DNA of 64,000 nt. It comes from Aliiroseovarius sp. Z3 (GTDB taxonomy: Bacteria > Pseudomonadota > Alphaproteobacteria > Rhodobacterales > Rhodobacteraceae). Shown piece after piece: positions 63,132 through 64,000 of the stretch (its first letter is position 1; every line of letters starts with the position of its first letter). The DNA is taken from contig NZ_JAFMZK010000002.1 of NCBI RefSeq assembly GCF_029105185.1, positions 434,001 to 498,000 on the forward strand, given 5' to 3'. A model generated the notes under the pieces. That model did not search any database. It saw only the letters and a program-made list of their open reading frames with translations, and was not told the DNA's origin. Made by a program: the position numbers and the translations under genes.

Positions 63132-63608
63132 ATGGCCGCGGATCTTCCCCAATCTGTGCTGTTTTGCTGCGACCACAATGCGGTGCGTTCGCCAATGGCC
63201 GAGGGGATGATGAAAGCCTATTACGGGCACGATATATACGTGCAATCTGCCGGTGTTCACAGCGACATGGATGTCGACGGTTTTTCTGTTTCCGTCTGCC
63301 AGGAGTTGGGGATTGCCTTGTCCAATCACCGGGTGCGCAGCTTCGACCAGATGGAAGAATGGGGGGATGATCTTTCCAGCTTCGATCTGGTCGTGGCGCT
63401 GTCACCGGCCAGTCAACGGCGCGCGCTGGAACTGACCCGGCTGTTTCATTTGGACGTGGAATACTGGCCGATTCTCGACCCGACAGGGCTTGGCACCCGC
63501 CGCGACGAGAAGTTGGCAGCTTATCGTCAGACCCGCGACCAGATTCGCGGCCATATCCTTGATCGTTTCGGCCCGCCAACCCCGCAAGATGATGAAACCA
63601 CAGTCTAA
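63132..63608 (+). CDS. low-molecular-weight tyrosine-phosphatase-like protein
   Basis: A 158-residue protein. VLFCCDHNAVRSPMAEG carries the CX5R catalytic loop (C13-R19, CDHNAVR), and the acid Asp near the end is in WPILDPTGLG. It may be a protein phosphatase or arsenate-reductase-like enzyme. The start lies 2 bp after the UPF0262 stop. Confidence 0.88.
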   Translation: MAADLPQSVLFCCDHNAVRSPMAEGMMKAYYGHDIYVQSAGVHSDMDVDGFSVSVCQELGIALSNHRVRSFDQMEEWGDDLSSFDLVVALSPASQRRALELTRLFHLDVEYWPILDPTGLGTRRDEKLAAYRQTRDQIRGHILDRFGPPTPQDDETTV

Positions 63609-63630
63609 ACTGCCAGCAGGCCGGATTTCC

Positions 63631-63659
63631 CTTGAAAATCTGAAAGTTTGGCCCCATTT
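63631..63659 (+). promoter_or_regulatory. heat-shock (RpoH-type) promoter of infA
   Basis: CCCTTGAA (-35 core CTTGAA at 63631-63636) and CCCCATTTA (63652-63660) are separated by 15 bp, an almost perfect match to the E. coli sigma-32 consensus CCCTTGAA-N13-17-CCCCATNTA. It lies 42 bp before the infA ATG. Confidence 0.65.
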
Positions 63660-63701
63660 AAAGGGCGCTCACAATGGGTGGGTGAAAATACAGGAGTGAA
63701 C

Positions 63702-63920
63702 ATGGCCAAGGAAGAACTGCTCGAATTCCCCGGTGTCGTGAAGGAACTCCTGCCGAATGCGACATTCCTGGTCGAGCTGGAAAACGGCCATACGATTATC
63801 GCTCATACGGCAGGAAAGATGCGCAAGAACCGCATCCGCGTTCTGGCTGGCGACAAGGTGCAGGTCGAAATGACCCCCTATGATCTGACCAAGGGTCGGA
63901 TCAACTATCGCTTCAAATAA
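63702..63920 (+). CDS. infA: translation initiation factor IF-1
   Basis: A 72-residue S1-fold protein beginning [20 protein letters not shown] and ending RINYRFK, as in nearly all bacteria. It binds the 30S A site during initiation. AGGAG precedes the ATG. It is followed 12 bp later by maf. Confidence 0.98.
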   Translation: MAKEELLEFPGVVKELLPNATFLVELENGHTIIAHTAGKMRKNRIRVLAGDKVQVEMTPYDLTKGRINYRFK

Positions 63921-63932
63921 GCGCTGTCGCGC

Positions 63933-64000
63933 ATGACGCGTCCAAAACTGATTCTGGGCTCTGGCAGCCCAAGACGGGCCGAGTTGCTGGGGCAGCTCGG
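63933..64000 (+). CDS. maf: Maf-family nucleoside triphosphate pyrophosphatase (3' partial)
   Basis: Only the first 22 codons are in the window: MTRPKLILGSGSPRRAELLG, the SxSPRRxELL motif that starts Maf proteins. Members hydrolyse non-canonical or specific nucleoside triphosphates. The rest lies beyond the window. Confidence 0.92.
   Translation, partial: MTRPKLILGSGSPRRAELLGQL

Overview
The window reads as chromosomal DNA of a Rhodobacterales (Roseobacter-group) alphaproteobacterium. It is GC-rich and gene-dense, with many ATGA stop/start overlaps. Several blocks are typical of that order: murA-DUF2948-hisD-UPF0262-phosphatase-infA-maf; ffh ... chorismate mutase-rpsP-rimM-trmD-rplS-rpmE; MipZ; glcDEF; and MoxR-DUF58-DUF4159. 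This assignment comes from protein families, not from a marker RNA.

Layout. 1-3.6 kb: a CBS/DUF294 nucleotidyltransferase-like protein (5' end outside the window), a small membrane protein and a membrane-anchored DEDDh exonuclease. 3.6-6 kb: a polar amino-acid ABC importer split around a divergent promoter. 6-7.9 kb: an RNA methyltransferase and DUF1285. 7.9-14.6 kb: a translationally coupled MoxR/DUF58/BatA-DUF4159/large membrane protein operon. 15.4-19.2 kb: glycolate oxidase glcDEF behind a promoter whose -10 lies in a perfect inverted repeat. 19.3-21.6 kb: two tandem secreted trypsin-like proteases, then an Hsp20 gene with a heat-shock-type promoter. 21.6-25.1 kb: an FMN-riboswitch-controlled EamA transporter (riboflavin importer RibN type) and an exported phytase-like protein with a possible Pho box. 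25.1-35.9 kb: succinate-semialdehyde dehydrogenase, a hydrolase, and a long minus-strand run with an oligopeptide-type ABC importer (no binding-protein gene in the window), aldehyde dehydrogenase, YcaQ-type glycosylase, SDR and P1 peptidase. 35.9-37.6 kb: MipZ and DUF4336.

37.6-46 kb is the ribosome/SRP block on the minus strand (ffh, three GNATs, chorismate mutase, rpsP, bluB, a 49-residue membrane protein, rimM, a sulfotransferase-like gene, trmD, a possible 55-residue protein, rplS, rpmE). The B12 gene bluB, the sulfotransferase-like gene and the GNATs are unusual passengers in a translation operon. 46.3-49.7 kb holds a universal stress protein with a well-placed Fnr-type site and several small soluble or exported proteins. 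49.9-53.7 kb has an ABC exporter and an acyl-CoA synthetase. 53.8-55.9 kb has an outer-membrane beta-barrel protein and a luxR-luxI quorum-sensing pair. 55.9-59.2 kb looks less GC-rich and carries one very large glycosyltransferase-sulfotransferase fusion between sparsely coding flanks, ending at tRNA-Thr(GGT). 59.4-64 kb is the murA-to-maf housekeeping block, with a consensus-like heat-shock promoter before infA.

The most interesting items are the GT2/sulfotransferase fusion beside luxRI and a tRNA, the passenger genes in the rpsP-rimM-trmD operon (including a coupled micro-protein), the tandem proteases sharing an AKFLRP tail, the repeat-bearing promoter between trmD and rplS, and the predicted control elements (FMN riboswitch, glc operator, Fnr site, Pho box, infA heat-shock promoter). 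No CRISPR array, insertion sequence, prophage or rRNA operon was seen.
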